Assembly (NCBI RefSeq): GCF_000069785.1
Contig: NC_010528.1
Span: 2,728,001 to 2,792,000, forward strand
Length of the DNA: 64,000 nucleotides
Direction: 5' to 3'
Source of the DNA: Cupriavidus taiwanensis LMG 19424
Lineage (GTDB): Bacteria > Pseudomonadota > Gammaproteobacteria > Burkholderiales > Burkholderiaceae
Position 1 is the first letter of the stretch. The number at the start of each line of letters is the position of its first letter. Shown piece after piece: positions 40,325 to 53,354 of the stretch. The translations under genes were made by a program, and so were the position numbers. Under the pieces are notes generated by a model. That model was not told where the DNA came from, searched no databases, and worked only from the letters and a program-made list of their open reading frames with translations.

Positions 40325-40338
40325 GCCGGCCCGCGCGC

Positions 40339-40854
40339 TCAGATCGCCTTGACCGCGGCCAGCCGGCGCATCAGCTGCTGCACGATATCGCGCTGCATGT
40401 CGCGGTACAGCTGCTGCTCTTCGTAGTCCTTGGCCAGCGTGTTGGCTTCGTTGTAGGTCAGGTCGCGCGTCAGCACCAGCTGCGACGGCGCGATCAGCTC
40501 CTTGCCGGCGGCATCGCGCAGGCGGAAGGTGAAGCGCTGGGTCAGGCGGTATTCACGCACCACGCCCTCGGTCGTGATCGACAGGATGGTCTTGGTGCGG
40601 GTGTCCTGCAGCACGTCCAGCAGCGCGTCGGCCTCTTTCTGGTCGGCCACCACCTGGGTGTCGGAGCCGCCGCGGATGGCGCGGCGCAGGTCCGCGCCCA
40701 TCAGCGAGTTGGGCGGGATGCCGATATACAGCCGCTTGAAGGCGAAGTCCGAGTTGCCGCGCAGATGGAAGCCGCAGCCGGCCAGCAGGCCCGTGGCCGG
40801 CACTGCCAGCAGGGCCGCGAGCAGCTTGCGGCGTCCCAGGTTCAGTCGCTTCAT
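40339..40854 (-). CDS. lptE: LPS-assembly lipoprotein LptE
   Basis: A 171-residue outer-membrane lipoprotein that plugs the LptD barrel and helps insert LPS. A basic N-terminus and hydrophobic stretch end in the lipobox LLAGC with the lipidated Cys at ~27, followed by GFHLRGNSDFAFKRLYIG, the classic LptE opening. The start at 40854 gives a standard signal peptide. It lies 44 bp after leuS and before holA. Confidence 0.95.
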   Translation of the reverse strand: MKRLNLGRRKLLAALLAVPATGLLAGCGFHLRGNSDFAFKRLYIGIPPNSLMGADLRRAIRGGSDTQVVADQKEADALLDVLQDTRTKTILSITTEGVVREYRLTQRFTFRLRDAAGKELIAPSQLVLTRDLTYNEANTLAKDYEEQQLYRDMQRDIVQQLMRRLAAVKAI

Positions 40855-40898
40855 GGTTGGCGATTCCTTTGTCAGGTTCCGGCGGGCGGACGGCGCTG

Positions 40899-43637
<2,739 letters not shown>

Positions 43638-43691
43638 CTAAAGCAATCGATTATAACCGTGGCGGCAGTGCTGGCCGCCCCGGGGCCGGCC

Positions 43692-44489
43692 TTACTTCAG
43701 GCCCAGCACGTCCTGCATGTCGAACAGCCCGGTCGGCTTGTCGGCCAGGAAACGGGCCGAACGCACCGCGCCGTCGGCATACGACTGGCGGCTCGACGAC
43801 TTGTGGCTGATCTCGATGCGCTCGCCGATGCCGGCGAACATCACGGTGTGGTCGCCGACGATGTCGCCGCCGCGGATGGTGGCAAAGCCGATCGAATTGG
43901 GATCGCGCTCGCCGGTATGGCCTTCGCGGGCAAAGACCCCGCAGGTCTTCAGGTCGCGGCCCAGCGCATCGGCGATCACTTCGCCCATCTTCAGCGCGGT
44001 GCCCGACGGGGCGTCGACCTTGAAGCGGTGGTGGGCCTCGATCACCTCGATGTCATAGCCGGTCGACAGCAGTTTGGCCGCCACTTCCAGCAGCTTGAAG
44101 GTGGCATTGACGCCGACGCTGAAGTTGGCGGCAAAGACGATGCCGATCGATTTGGCAGCCTCGGCCAGCGCGGCCTTGCCGGCCTCGTCGAAGCCGGTGG
44201 TGCCGACCACCATCTTGACGCCCAGCTGCTTTGCCGCGGCCAGGTGCACCAGCGTGCCTTCCGGACGGGTGAAGTCGATCAGGCAGTCCGCACCGGCCAG
44301 CCCGGCTTCCAGGTCCGCCGTGATCGCGACACCGGTGTTGCGGCCCAGGAACAGGCCGGCATCCTGGCCCAGCGCCGGCGAGCCCGGCACGTCGAGCGCG
44401 CCCGACAGCGTCACGCCTTCGGTGTTCAGCACTTGTTCGATCAGCATGCGGCCCATGCGGCCCGATGCGCCTGCAATGGCGATGTTCAT
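43692..44489 (-). CDS. dapB: 4-hydroxy-tetrahydrodipicolinate reductase
   Basis: A 265-residue NAD(P)H-dependent enzyme of the diaminopimelate/lysine pathway. The N-terminal fold has [15 protein letters not shown], and the catalytic region [23 protein letters not shown] carries the paired His and the K-x-D-x-P-S-G-T loop. The C-terminal [18 protein letters not shown] is conserved. It is transcribed between bamE and leuS in the same direction. Confidence 0.97.
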   Translation of the reverse strand: MNIAIAGASGRMGRMLIEQVLNTEGVTLSGALDVPGSPALGQDAGLFLGRNTGVAITADLEAGLAGADCLIDFTRPEGTLVHLAAAKQLGVKMVVGTTGFDEAGKAALAEAAKSIGIVFAANFSVGVNATFKLLEVAAKLLSTGYDIEVIEAHHRFKVDAPSGTALKMGEVIADALGRDLKTCGVFAREGHTGERDPNSIGFATIRGGDIVGDHTVMFAGIGERIEISHKSSSRQSYADGAVRSARFLADKPTGLFDMQDVLGLK

Positions 44490-44570
44490 GGTGTCTGGCT
44501 CTGCGGAATATGCGCGGTGCGCGAAAGGGAAGCGAGCCGGCCATGCCTGGCCGGCCCGGAAAACCGGCAG

Positions 44571-44590
44571 CGCGCCGGCGGCCGGCGCGC
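44571..44590 (-). terminator. GC-rich stem-loop after bamE
   Basis: GCGCGCCGG-CG-GCCGGCGCGC lies directly downstream of the bamE stop; only a short T4 follows on the minus strand after further bases, so it may be a weak terminator. Confidence 0.5.
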
Positions 44591-44598
44591 GTGATAGA

Positions 44599-45237
44599 TC
44601 AGTTGGCGGCTGGCTTGGCCGCGTCGGCGGGCGCGGTCGCCTGGGCCGGCGCCGACGGTTCGGCGGCGGGCTGCGCCGGTTGTGCGGCGGCGCTGGGCGC
44701 TTCCGGCTGCTGCGCCTGGCGCGGCACGAAGTTCTCGACCGTGGTCTGCTGCTCGGCCGGTGCCGGGGCGGCGGCCGCGCTGGTGGAGATCTTGCCCGGC
44801 GTCTGCTCCTTGAGCGCCTTTTTCATGCCGTCGATTTCGGCGATCAGCTCATACTCGGACGGCAGTTCGTCGCCGCCAAACTTGACCAGGCGGTCGCCGT
44901 CGAAGAACACCGTGTAGCGGCGCTGCTGCACCACCGAGGTATTGCCGCGGCGGAACGAAAACACATAATCCCAGCGGTTGGCGTGGAACACGTCGGTCAG
45001 CAGCGGCGTGCCGAGCAGGAACTTGACCTGGTCGCGGGTCATGCCTTCGCGCAGCTGCGAAGCGGCTTCGCGCGAGACGAAGTTACCCTGCACGATGTTG
45101 ATCCGGTACGGCGTGATGGCGTTGGCTACCTTGCGCGAGGTGGAATCGTAGGCCGAGCAGGCGCCGGCCAGCAGGGCCGCGGCGAGCAGGGAGACAACCA
45201 GCGTCGGACGCATGGCGGACGAACGGATAGAACGCAT
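44599..45237 (-). CDS. bamE: Outer-membrane assembly lipoprotein BamE (OmlA/SmpA) with a long low-complexity tail
   Basis: A 212-residue lipoprotein of the BAM complex. Signal peptide ends in the lipobox LAGAC with Cys ~27; the BamE core has [48 protein letters not shown]. The C-terminal ~65 residues are Ala/Pro/Gln-rich and not part of the core, a common extension in Burkholderiales. The ATG at 45237 gives a normal signal peptide. Divergent from fur with ~246 bp between; bamE and fur are neighbours in many proteobacteria. Confidence 0.94.
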   Translation of the reverse strand: MRSIRSSAMRPTLVVSLLAAALLAGACSAYDSTSRKVANAITPYRINIVQGNFVSREAASQLREGMTRDQVKFLLGTPLLTDVFHANRWDYVFSFRRGNTSVVQQRRYTVFFDGDRLVKFGGDELPSEYELIAEIDGMKKALKEQTPGKISTSAAAAPAPAEQQTTVENFVPRQAQQPEAPSAAAQPAQPAAEPSAPAQATAPADAAKPAAN

Positions 45238-45483
45238 GGATCTCGTTTCCGGAGGGAAAGAAAAGTAACGCGGCAGAGAACGGACTGTGTGGGCATGAAA
45301 ACGGCGCAAAATGCGCCGATTGCACCACACGAGCGGATGGCATCTGCCGCCGCAACCACATGGGTCGGCAAGCTTGCCGGACACGCGACGCCGACCTGTG
45401 GACATCGTCGGCGCGAGCGACTTTTGCTGCCAAAACCCTTATGATTCAACTATCCAGACATTGTACTCTAGGGAGTCACCCAC

Positions 45484-45915
45484 ATGCCGAGTCCGGCGGA
45501 CCTCAAGAATATCGGGCTGAAGGCCACCGTGCCCAGGCTGAAGATTCTTGAAATTTTTCAGACCAGCGAACAGCGGCACCTGAGCGCGGAAGACGTCTAC
45601 CGCATCCTGCTCAACGAGCACATGGATATCGGCCTGGCCACCGTCTACCGCGTGCTGACCCAGTTCGAGCAGGCCGGGCTGCTGTCGCGCAACAACTTCG
45701 AGTCCGGCAAGGCCATCTTCGAACTCAACGAAGGCAAGCACCACGACCACCTGGTGTGCCTGGATTGCGGCCGGGTCGAAGAGTTCTTCGATTCCGAGAT
45801 CGAGCAGCGCCAGCAAAGCATTGCGCGCGAGCGCGGCTTTACCCTGCAGGAACACGCGTTGTCGCTGTACGGCAACTGCACCAAGACCAACTGTCCCCAC
45901 AGACCCAAACGATAA
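45484..45915 (+). CDS. fur: Ferric uptake regulator Fur
   Basis: A 143-residue Fe(II)-responsive repressor. Winged HTH with [15 protein letters not shown] and [18 protein letters not shown]; metal sites in [12 protein letters not shown] (His cluster and CxxC at ~92/95) and a C-terminal pair NCTKTNC (~132/137). AGGGAG precedes the start. It is divergent from bamE and converges on phcA through a terminator. Confidence 0.97.
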   Translation: MPSPADLKNIGLKATVPRLKILEIFQTSEQRHLSAEDVYRILLNEHMDIGLATVYRVLTQFEQAGLLSRNNFESGKAIFELNEGKHHDHLVCLDCGRVEEFFDSEIEQRQQSIARERGFTLQEHALSLYGNCTKTNCPHRPKR

Positions 45916-45951
45916 GCCGCTCGCTCCCCGGGCGGAGCGCAGAAGGGCAAC

Positions 45952-45980
45952 AAAAAACCGGCGCCAGGCGCCGGTTTTTT
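45952..45980. terminator. Bidirectional terminator between fur and phcA
   Basis: AAAAAACCGGCGCC-A-GGCGCCGGTTTTTT with A and T runs on both sides serves the two converging genes. Confidence 0.95.
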
Positions 45981-46004
45981 GTTGGAGGCCAGCCGCCGCT
46001 GCGG

Positions 46005-47000
46005 TCAGCGCGCCTGCAGGTCCTGCAGGTCCTGCTCGCTCACCACCCGTGCCGGGCGTGCCGGCGGCAGGCCGACGAACTCCCCCACCACCTGGCGGAA
46101 CAGGCCGCGCGCCCACACCAGCATCGGGTGGGTGTTGCGGCTGCGGTGCCAGAACATGTTCAGGCCGAGCGTGGTGTTCAGCTCCGCCGGCAGCGGGAAG
46201 GCCTTCAGCCCATAGGTCTCGCAGGCCATGTCCTTGGTCAGCGCGTTGACCGTGAAGATCATGTCCGTCTGCGAGGCCAGTTCGGCCTGGGCACGCCACG
46301 AATGCACCGTCAGCGATGCATTGCGCTTCAGGCCGCGCTGCTGCAGCGCGTAGTCGAGCGGGATCAGCGAAGGGGCAGGACGGCCGGAGCCACCGGAATG
46401 CGCCATGAAGATATGGCCGCAGTCCAGGTATTGCTCGAGCGTGCAGTGGCCCTTCAGCACCGGATGGTCCTTGCGGGCGCACACCCACAGGTTCAGCGAC
46501 GTCACCATTTCCTCGACGATTTCCGGATGTCGGGTCGGGAATGGCGAGAATGCCAGGTCGAGTTCATTGGCGCGCATCGACGCCACATCGGTTTCCCAGG
46601 AGTGGGACTCGACCAGCTTGATATGCAGGTCCGGCGCGAGCGCCTTGATGCGCAGCACGAAGCGGTTGAAGACCGTATCGCCGAGTTCCGCGGCAAAGCC
46701 GATGCTTAGCGTGCCGGTGGCGGTGGCCGGATCGAAGTTGTCCGCGTCGCCCTCGTTGATCGAGGACCACAGGTCCAGCATGTCGCGGATCTTAGGGCCC
46801 AGCTCGAGCGCGCGCGGCGTCGGCGTCAGCCCGTGCGGGACGCGGATAAAGAGTGGATCGTCAAAGATTTCGCGCAGCCTGCCCAGCGAATGCGAGACCG
46901 CCGGCGCGGTCATGTGCATCTTCTCAGCCACGTAGGTGGCATTACGCTTGCTCAGCAGCTCGGTGAAGATCACTAGAAGCTTTGTGTCTACGTTCACCAT
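46005..47000 (-). CDS. phcA: PhcA-type LysR-family virulence/phenotype-conversion regulator
   Basis: A 331-residue LysR protein. The N-terminal HTH is LLSKRNATYVAEKMHMTAPAVSHSLGRLREIF, followed by DPLFIRVPHGLTPTPRALEL. The start MVNVDTKLLVIFTELLSKRN and the overall sequence match what I recall of PhcA from Ralstonia. PhcA is the master regulator that PhcBSRQ signalling activates at high cell density, controlling exopolysaccharide, motility and virulence in R. solanacearum. Presence of the whole phcBSRQ operon 22 kb away supports the call. A 371-bp, AT-richer region lies upstream. Confidence 0.87.
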   Translation of the reverse strand: MVNVDTKLLVIFTELLSKRNATYVAEKMHMTAPAVSHSLGRLREIFDDPLFIRVPHGLTPTPRALELGPKIRDMLDLWSSINEGDADNFDPATATGTLSIGFAAELGDTVFNRFVLRIKALAPDLHIKLVESHSWETDVASMRANELDLAFSPFPTRHPEIVEEMVTSLNLWVCARKDHPVLKGHCTLEQYLDCGHIFMAHSGGSGRPAPSLIPLDYALQQRGLKRNASLTVHSWRAQAELASQTDMIFTVNALTKDMACETYGLKAFPLPAELNTTLGLNMFWHRSRNTHPMLVWARGLFRQVVGEFVGLPPARPARVVSEQDLQDLQAR

Positions 47001-47029
47001 GATCAGGCCCCCGGTCAGATTTTTCACAG

Positions 47030-47281
47030 CTAAGATGGCCCCACCACTTGCACTGGCTGCACATCAGATTTCAACAGCGTCTTAATAGTGTAAGAGGAAA
47101 AATCAAGCTCGGAAAGCAAATTCGGCATTTCTGAAACGGTCAGCCCCGACATAACCCAGATAAATTGCGCATTTTTGCTGCAATTGATCTCAGTTGCGTA
47201 CATTGCCGGCGGCGGAACGAGCACTTCGTTTCCCGCCCACTTGGCGCCCGAGCTTCCACTTTTATCATTCTTTTCTGACAC
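47030..47281 (-). CDS. Doubtful 83-codon ORF within the phcA upstream region
   Basis: A frame open from a GTG at 47281 to a TAG at 47030, ending 30 bases before the phcA start. Its codons are much richer in A/T at third positions than neighbouring genes and no ribosome site precedes the GTG. No family is recognised. It is more likely that this 371-bp stretch (47001-47371) is a long promoter/5' leader for phcA; I list the frame only so that it can be tested. Confidence 0.15.
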   Translation of the reverse strand: MSEKNDKSGSSGAKWAGNEVLVPPPAMYATEINCSKNAQFIWVMSGLTVSEMPNLLSELDFSSYTIKTLLKSDVQPVQVVGPS

Positions 47282-47329
47282 GCCTGTGGCAGCGCCATCG
47301 CCACGCCGCCATCCTGCCCGAAAAATGAA

Positions 47330-47351
47330 AAACGCGCCCGAAGGCGCGTTT
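47330..47351 (-). terminator. Terminator of gap
   Basis: AAACGCGCC-CGAA-GGCGCGTTT, with the minus-strand T-run TTTTT-CATTTTT after it, ~20 bases past the gap stop. Confidence 0.93.
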
Positions 47352-47371
47352 CCCCGGCTGCAAGCGGCGGA

Positions 47372-48454
<1,083 letters not shown>

Positions 48455-50488
48455 TTAGATAAGGGTGTCCTTCACCGTACGGACCACGTTGTCGACGGTA
48501 AAGCCGAAGTGCTTGAACAGCACGCCGGCCGGGGCCGATTCACCGAAGGTATCGATGCCCACTACCGCCTGGACCTGGTACTTCCACCAGAAGTCCGTCA
48601 CACCCGCCTCGACCGCCACGCGCGGCACGCCTGCCGGCAGCACGCTGGCCTTGTAGGCGGTGTCCTGCTTGTCAAACACGGTGGTCGACGGGACCGAGAC
48701 CACACGCACATGCACGCCTTCCGCGGCCAGTGCGTCTGCGGCGCCGACTGCCAGGCCCACTTCCGAGCCGGTTGCCATGATGACCGCATCCGGACGGCCG
48801 GTGCCGGCATTGACGCTGTCGCGCAGCACGTAGCCGCCGCGCGCGATATTGGCGCGGGTGGCGTCGTCGCGCTGCTGGAACGGCAGGTTCTGGCGGCTGA
48901 AGATCAGGCAGCTCGGGCCGTTCTCGCGGCGGATCGCCTCGGCCCAGGCCACGGCGGTCTCGGTGGTGTCGGCGGTACGCCAGACGTCCATGTTCGGGAT
49001 CAGGCGCAGGCTGGCAACGTGCTCGATCGACTGGTGCGTCGGGCCGTCTTCGCCCAGGCCGATCGAGTCATGGGTGAACACGAACAGCGAGCGGATCTTC
49101 ATCAGCGCCGCCATGCGCAGCGCATTGCGGCTGTAGTCCGAGAAGGTCAGGAAGGTCGCGCCGTAGGGAATGTAGCCGCCATGCAGCGTGATGCCGTTCA
49201 TGATGGCGCTCATGCCGAACTCGCGCACGCCGTAGTTGATGTGGTTGCCCCACGCGTCCACGCGCACGGCCTTGCTACCCGACCAGTTGGTCAGGTTCGA
49301 GCCGGTCAGGTCGGCCGAGCCGCCGAGGAACTCGGGCAGGACCGGGCCGAAGGCCTCGATGGTGTTCTGGCTGGCCTTGCGGGTGGCGATGGTCTCGGCC
49401 TTTTCCTCGCACTTGGCGATGAAGGCCTCGACGGCGGCGTCGAACGCGCCAGGCAGTTCGCCCTTCATGCGACGGGTGAATTCGCCGGCTTCGTACGGGT
49501 GGCGCTCGGCATACGATTCGAACAGCGCATTCCAGGCGCGCTCCAGCGCCTGGCCGTTGGCCTTGGCGTCCCAGGCGTCGTAGACCTCGGCAGGCACCTC
49601 GAACGGGGCATGGGCCCAGCCCAGCGCCTCGCGCGTGGCCAGCACTTCGGCGCCGCCCAGCGGCGCGCCGTGCACGTCGTGGCCGCCTTCCTTGTTGGGC
49701 GCGCCCTTGCCGATCTTGGTGCGGCAGCAGATCAGGGTGGGCTTGTCGCTGGCCTTGGCCTGCGCGATGGCGTTGTCGACCGCGACCACGTCGTGGCCGT
49801 CGATGCCGCGGATCACGTTCCAGCCGTAGGCTTCGAAGCGCTTCGGGGTGTCGTCGTTGAACCAGTGCACCACGTCGCCGTCGATCGAGATGCCGTTGTC
49901 ATCCCACAGCGCGATCAGCTTGTTCAGCTTCAGCGTGCCGGCCAGCGAGCAGGCTTCATGCGAGATGCCTTCCATCAGGCAGCCGTCGCCAAGGAACACA
50001 TAGGTGTAGTGGTCGACGATGTCGAAGCCCGGGCGGTTGAATTCCTCGCCCAGCAGGCGCTCGGCCAGCGCCATGCCGACCGCGTTGGTGATGCCCTGGC
50101 CAAGCGGGCCGGTGGTGGTTTCGACGCCCGGGGTGATGCCGTATTCCGGGTGGCCTGCGGTCTTGCTGTGCAGCTGGCGGAAGTTCTTCAGCTCTTCGAT
50201 CGGCAGGTCATAGCCGGTCAGGTGCAGCAGCGCGTAGATCAGCATCGAGCCGTGGCCGTTGGACAGCACGAAGCGGTCGCGGTCGGCCCACTGCGGGTTG
50301 CTCGGATTGTGCTTCAGATGCCGGCCCCACAGCGCCACGGCGATGTCTGCCATGCCCATCGGCGCACCGGGGTGGCCGGAATTGGCCTGCTGGACGGCGT
50401 CCATGGCAAGCACGCGGATGGCATCGGCCATCAGCTTGGCGGGCTGGGAAGCAAAAGGACTTGTGGCGGGATGGGCAAGGGCGGACAT
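48455..50488 (-). CDS. tkt: Transketolase
   Basis: A 677-residue thiamine-diphosphate enzyme of the pentose phosphate and Calvin cycles. It has [25 protein letters not shown] at the N-terminus, the TPP motif [13 protein letters not shown]...DDNGISIDG, and the central Pyr domain with [15 protein letters not shown]. The C-terminal domain ends the protein at about 677, the family length. It is divergent from the VOC gene at 50788, with ~300 bp between in which I see no gene. Confidence 0.97.
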   Translation of the reverse strand: MSALAHPATSPFASQPAKLMADAIRVLAMDAVQQANSGHPGAPMGMADIAVALWGRHLKHNPSNPQWADRDRFVLSNGHGSMLIYALLHLTGYDLPIEELKNFRQLHSKTAGHPEYGITPGVETTTGPLGQGITNAVGMALAERLLGEEFNRPGFDIVDHYTYVFLGDGCLMEGISHEACSLAGTLKLNKLIALWDDNGISIDGDVVHWFNDDTPKRFEAYGWNVIRGIDGHDVVAVDNAIAQAKASDKPTLICCRTKIGKGAPNKEGGHDVHGAPLGGAEVLATREALGWAHAPFEVPAEVYDAWDAKANGQALERAWNALFESYAERHPYEAGEFTRRMKGELPGAFDAAVEAFIAKCEEKAETIATRKASQNTIEAFGPVLPEFLGGSADLTGSNLTNWSGSKAVRVDAWGNHINYGVREFGMSAIMNGITLHGGYIPYGATFLTFSDYSRNALRMAALMKIRSLFVFTHDSIGLGEDGPTHQSIEHVASLRLIPNMDVWRTADTTETAVAWAEAIRRENGPSCLIFSRQNLPFQQRDDATRANIARGGYVLRDSVNAGTGRPDAVIMATGSEVGLAVGAADALAAEGVHVRVVSVPSTTVFDKQDTAYKASVLPAGVPRVAVEAGVTDFWWKYQVQAVVGIDTFGESAPAGVLFKHFGFTVDNVVRTVKDTLI

Positions 50489-50787
50489 GCGGGCGGAATC
50501 GGCGTAAGCCTTGGCGGCAGGAAAACCGCAATTTTAGCAGAAGCTAGGGGGTTTTCCGGACTCCCAGACGCCCCGTGCGGCACGGCCGGGCGATCATCGC
50601 AAGCCGTCCGGTCGGCGACACGCCGGCAACGGAACCATCCGGGCTCCGGCATGCCTGATGCTTCACCCCGGCGCCACGCGCGCGCGGTGGCGCGGCACTT
50701 CGACAGCGTAGCGCGGCACGCGTAAGATGCACTCTCGCACCGCGCGGCACATGGCCGCGCCGGGTTTCCCGCAACCAGGAGACGATC

Positions 50788-51222
50788 ATGAGCAGACCGG
50801 CCAACACCCCCTGGCTCACCCCGTACCTGACCGTCGCCAACGGGCGCGCCGCGCTGGACTTCTATGGCCGCGCCTTCGGCTTCACCGCCGGCAACGTGGT
50901 CGACGAGAACGGCGTCCCCACCCACGCCGAGATGCACTACCAGGGCCAGCTGGTGGTGATGTTCGCGCCCGAGGGCGCGTGGGGCAGCACCGCGCGCACG
51001 CCGCGCTCGCTGGGCGTGGAATGCCCGCAAACCTTCTATGTCTATTGCGACGATGTCGACGCCATGCACCAGCGCGCGGTTGACGCCGGCGCGGTCAGCC
51101 TGATGGCGCCGGCCGACCAGTTCTGGGGCGACCGCTACTGCATGGTCGAGGATCCCGACGGCTACCGCTGGGGCTTCGGCAAGCCGCTGGCCCAGGCCAA
51201 CCCGGCAGGCCTGGCAAACTGA
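50788..51222 (+). CDS. PhnB-like VOC family protein
   Basis: A 144-residue protein of the glyoxalase fold, PhnB-like subgroup. It starts NTPWLTPYLTVANGRAALDFYGRAFGF, contains HAEMHYQGQLVVMFAPEG and ends with WGDRYCMVEDPDGYRWGFG. AGGAG precedes the ATG. Its stop overlaps the rsmE start (TGATGG), implying coupled translation; biological connection with rsmE is not obvious. The substrate is unknown. Confidence 0.9.
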   Translation: MSRPANTPWLTPYLTVANGRAALDFYGRAFGFTAGNVVDENGVPTHAEMHYQGQLVVMFAPEGAWGSTARTPRSLGVECPQTFYVYCDDVDAMHQRAVDAGAVSLMAPADQFWGDRYCMVEDPDGYRWGFGKPLAQANPAGLAN

Positions 51223-51983
51223 TGGCGCCACGATTTTTTGTCGGCGGCGCTGACGCCGTGCTGGCTGCCGAGTCGGATTTCCCGCTGCCCGAACCGGTAG
51301 TGCGCCACGCGCAGGTGCTGCGCCTGGCGCCGGGCGACGCCATTACGCTGTTCGACGGCCGCGGCGGCAGCCACGCCGCCACGCTGGTCGAACTGGGCAA
51401 GCGCCACGCGCTCGCGCGCATCGGCGCGCATGACGCGGCCGAGGCCGAGCCGCCCTTCCGCGTCACGCTGGCACAGGGACTGGCCGGCGGCGACAAGATG
51501 GACTGGCTGATCGAGAAGGCCGTCGAACTGGGCGTCGCGGCGATCCAGCCGCTGCAGGCCAGCCGCTCGGTAGTGCGCCTGTCCGGCGAGCGTGCGCAGA
51601 AGCGCCAGTCGCACTGGCAGGCGCTGGTCCAGGCCGCCTGCGAGCAATGCGGCCGAAATCGTTTGCCGGCAGTGGCCGAGGTCACTAACTTGGATACGTG
51701 GCTGGCGCGCGTCGCCCAATCCGGCAACGGCGGCACCAGGCTGCTGCTATCGCCGCGTGCCGCGCAAGCGCTGCCGGCGCTGGTGGCAGAACGGCGCGAG
51801 GCCTTGCTGGCCGATGGCGTCACGTTGCTGATCGGCCCCGAAGGCGGCCTGGCGCCCGAAGAAGAACAAGCCGCGCTGCAGGCGGGTTTCACCGGCGTGT
51901 CGCTCGGCCCGCGCATCCTGCGTACCGAAACCGCCGGGCTCGCCTGCCTGGCAACCCTGAATGCCTTGCTGGGCGGATTCTGA
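51222..51983 (+). CDS. rsmE: 16S rRNA m3U1498 methyltransferase RsmE
   Basis: A 253-residue SPOUT-class methyltransferase acting on U1498 of 16S rRNA. It has the N-terminal PUA-like part (VVRHAQVLRLAPGDAITLFDGRGG) and the knotted SAM site LLIGPEGGLAPEEEQAA and SLGPRILRTETAGLACLATLNALLG, which is the RsmE signature. Length is normal. The ATG overlaps the stop of the VOC gene. Confidence 0.95.
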   Translation: MAPRFFVGGADAVLAAESDFPLPEPVVRHAQVLRLAPGDAITLFDGRGGSHAATLVELGKRHALARIGAHDAAEAEPPFRVTLAQGLAGGDKMDWLIEKAVELGVAAIQPLQASRSVVRLSGERAQKRQSHWQALVQAACEQCGRNRLPAVAEVTNLDTWLARVAQSGNGGTRLLLSPRAAQALPALVAERREALLADGVTLLIGPEGGLAPEEEQAALQAGFTGVSLGPRILRTETAGLACLATLNALLGGF

Positions 51984-52039
51984 CGACGGGGCACCCCGGC
52001 CCTGCGTTACGTTGCAACCCTGACTGAAAGGAGTCGACC

Positions 52040-52654
52040 ATGGGACTACTCGATAGCGTGCTGGGCGGTGTGCTCGGGCAGCTCGGCGGCGCGCGCACAG
52101 AGAGCGGCCAGGCTGGCGGGCTCGACCCCAAGCTGATGATGGCGTTGGGCCTGCTGGCCACGCTGGCCATGCGCGGCCGCGCGCAAGGCGGCGATGCCGT
52201 CGGCGGCGCGCCGGCGGCCGATGATGGCCTGGGCGGGCTGGGCAGCCTGGGCGGACTGCTGGGCGGCATGCTCGGCGGCGGCGCCAGCGCGCCCGGCGGA
52301 GCCACTGGCGGGCTCGACCTGGGCTCGCTGCTGGGCGGCCTGCTCGGCGGCCAGGGCGGCGCGCCGGCCAACAGCCAGGCGCTGGGCGCGGCCGCCGGCG
52401 GCATCGGCGCGCTGCAGCAGATCCTGGCGCAGGCCGGACTGGGCGAACAGGTCAATTCCTGGATCGGCAGCGGCGCCAACCAGCCGGTGACGCCCTCGGC
52501 GTTGAGCGATGCGCTGAACGACACCGGCGCCCTGCAGTCGCTGGCGCAGAGCACAGGCATGTCGCAGGACGACGTGGCGGCGCAGCTGAGCGAAGGCCTG
52601 CCGGAACTGATCGACCGGCTCACACCGCATGGGCATGTGCCGGTGCAGGAATAA
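52040..52654 (+). CDS. YidB/DUF937-family Gly-rich protein
   Basis: A 204-residue protein beginning MGLLDSVLGGVLGQLGG, typical of the YidB (DUF937) family. Residues ~55-120 are Gly/Leu-rich imperfect repeats (GGLGSLGGLLGGMLGG-like); the C-terminal ~70 residues have the family core with WIGSGANQPVTPSALSDAL and TGMSQDDVAAQLSEGLPELIDRLTPHG. Function is unknown in the family. GGAG precedes the ATG, and a terminator follows. Confidence 0.88.
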   Translation: MGLLDSVLGGVLGQLGGARTESGQAGGLDPKLMMALGLLATLAMRGRAQGGDAVGGAPAADDGLGGLGSLGGLLGGMLGGGASAPGGATGGLDLGSLLGGLLGGQGGAPANSQALGAAAGGIGALQQILAQAGLGEQVNSWIGSGANQPVTPSALSDALNDTGALQSLAQSTGMSQDDVAAQLSEGLPELIDRLTPHGHVPVQE

Positions 52655-52677
52655 CTGCGACACCGGCCCTGACAAGC

Positions 52678-52703
52678 AAAAAGCCCGCATCAGCGGGCTT
52701 TTT
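52678..52703. terminator. Bidirectional terminator between yidB-like and barstar-like genes
   Basis: AAAAAGCCCGC-ATCA-GCGGGCTTTTT with A/T tracts on both sides. Confidence 0.94.
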
Positions 52704-52736
52704 GCCAGATATGCCGCCGAACCGTACCCGGCGCGC

Positions 52737-53354
52737 TCAGGCGAACGAATAGAACACGCGGAACTGCACCTTGCGTTCGCCCCAGAACTCGGCGGCGTCG
52801 CGGAACACGTCGAGCAGCACTTCGCGCGCTTCCTTGTCGAATTTCTGCGCGATCGGCAGCCCCTCCAGCACGATCACGAAACCCGGCTGGGGGCCGGCCT
52901 TGTAGATCATGTCGGTCAGGCAGTCGGCCAGCGCGTCGAAATTCTTGCCGAAATGCTTGGGGAAGGTGAACGAGGTGGCGATGGTTTCCAGGATCTCCGC
53001 CTTGCTCGCGCAATGCGCGCAATTGGCGTAGAGGAAATGCTGGCCGAGATCAGCCGCCGCCTGGGCCAGTTCCGGCACGCGGAAGGCGCGGATCGACTGG
53101 ACGATGTTCGGACGCACCGTCTTGAACAGGTTCATGGCCCCCTCGCTGGTGCCGTCATTCCAACCGGGACCGGCGGGCATGGCCACGGGCGCGGTCGCGG
53201 GCGGGAGTTTTTGCATGAGCTCCTGGCTCGGCATCATCAGCACGTTGTCGTATAGGTTCTGGGCCTGCTGCTGAGCCCGCTGCCAGCCATCTCCGGCGCC
53301 GCGCTCTTCGCGGGCGGCAAGGGCGTCGCCCAGTCCGAAAATGTCAGTCATCAT
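52737..53354 (-). CDS. Barstar-family RNase inhibitor with a large N-terminal extension
   Basis: A 205-residue cytoplasmic protein. Residues ~105-205 are barstar-like: KAEILETIATSFTFPKHFGKNFDALADCLTDM corresponds to the barstar helix region that normally reads FGxNWDALxDxLxDL (Trp is Phe here), and ending VQFRVFYSF. The first ~100 residues are extra compared with the ~90-residue barstar and hold Met/Gln-rich helical sequence; CAHC at ~112-115 sits at the junction. Its ATGATG start overlaps the TGA of the RNase gene, so inhibitor synthesis is coupled to toxin synthesis. It would protect the cytoplasm from the adjacent RNase. Confidence 0.82.
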   Translation of the reverse strand: MMTDIFGLGDALAAREERGAGDGWQRAQQQAQNLYDNVLMMPSQELMQKLPPATAPVAMPAGPGWNDGTSEGAMNLFKTVRPNIVQSIRAFRVPELAQAAADLGQHFLYANCAHCASKAEILETIATSFTFPKHFGKNFDALADCLTDMIYKAGPQPGFVIVLEGLPIAQKFDKEAREVLLDVFRDAAEFWGERKVQFRVFYSFA

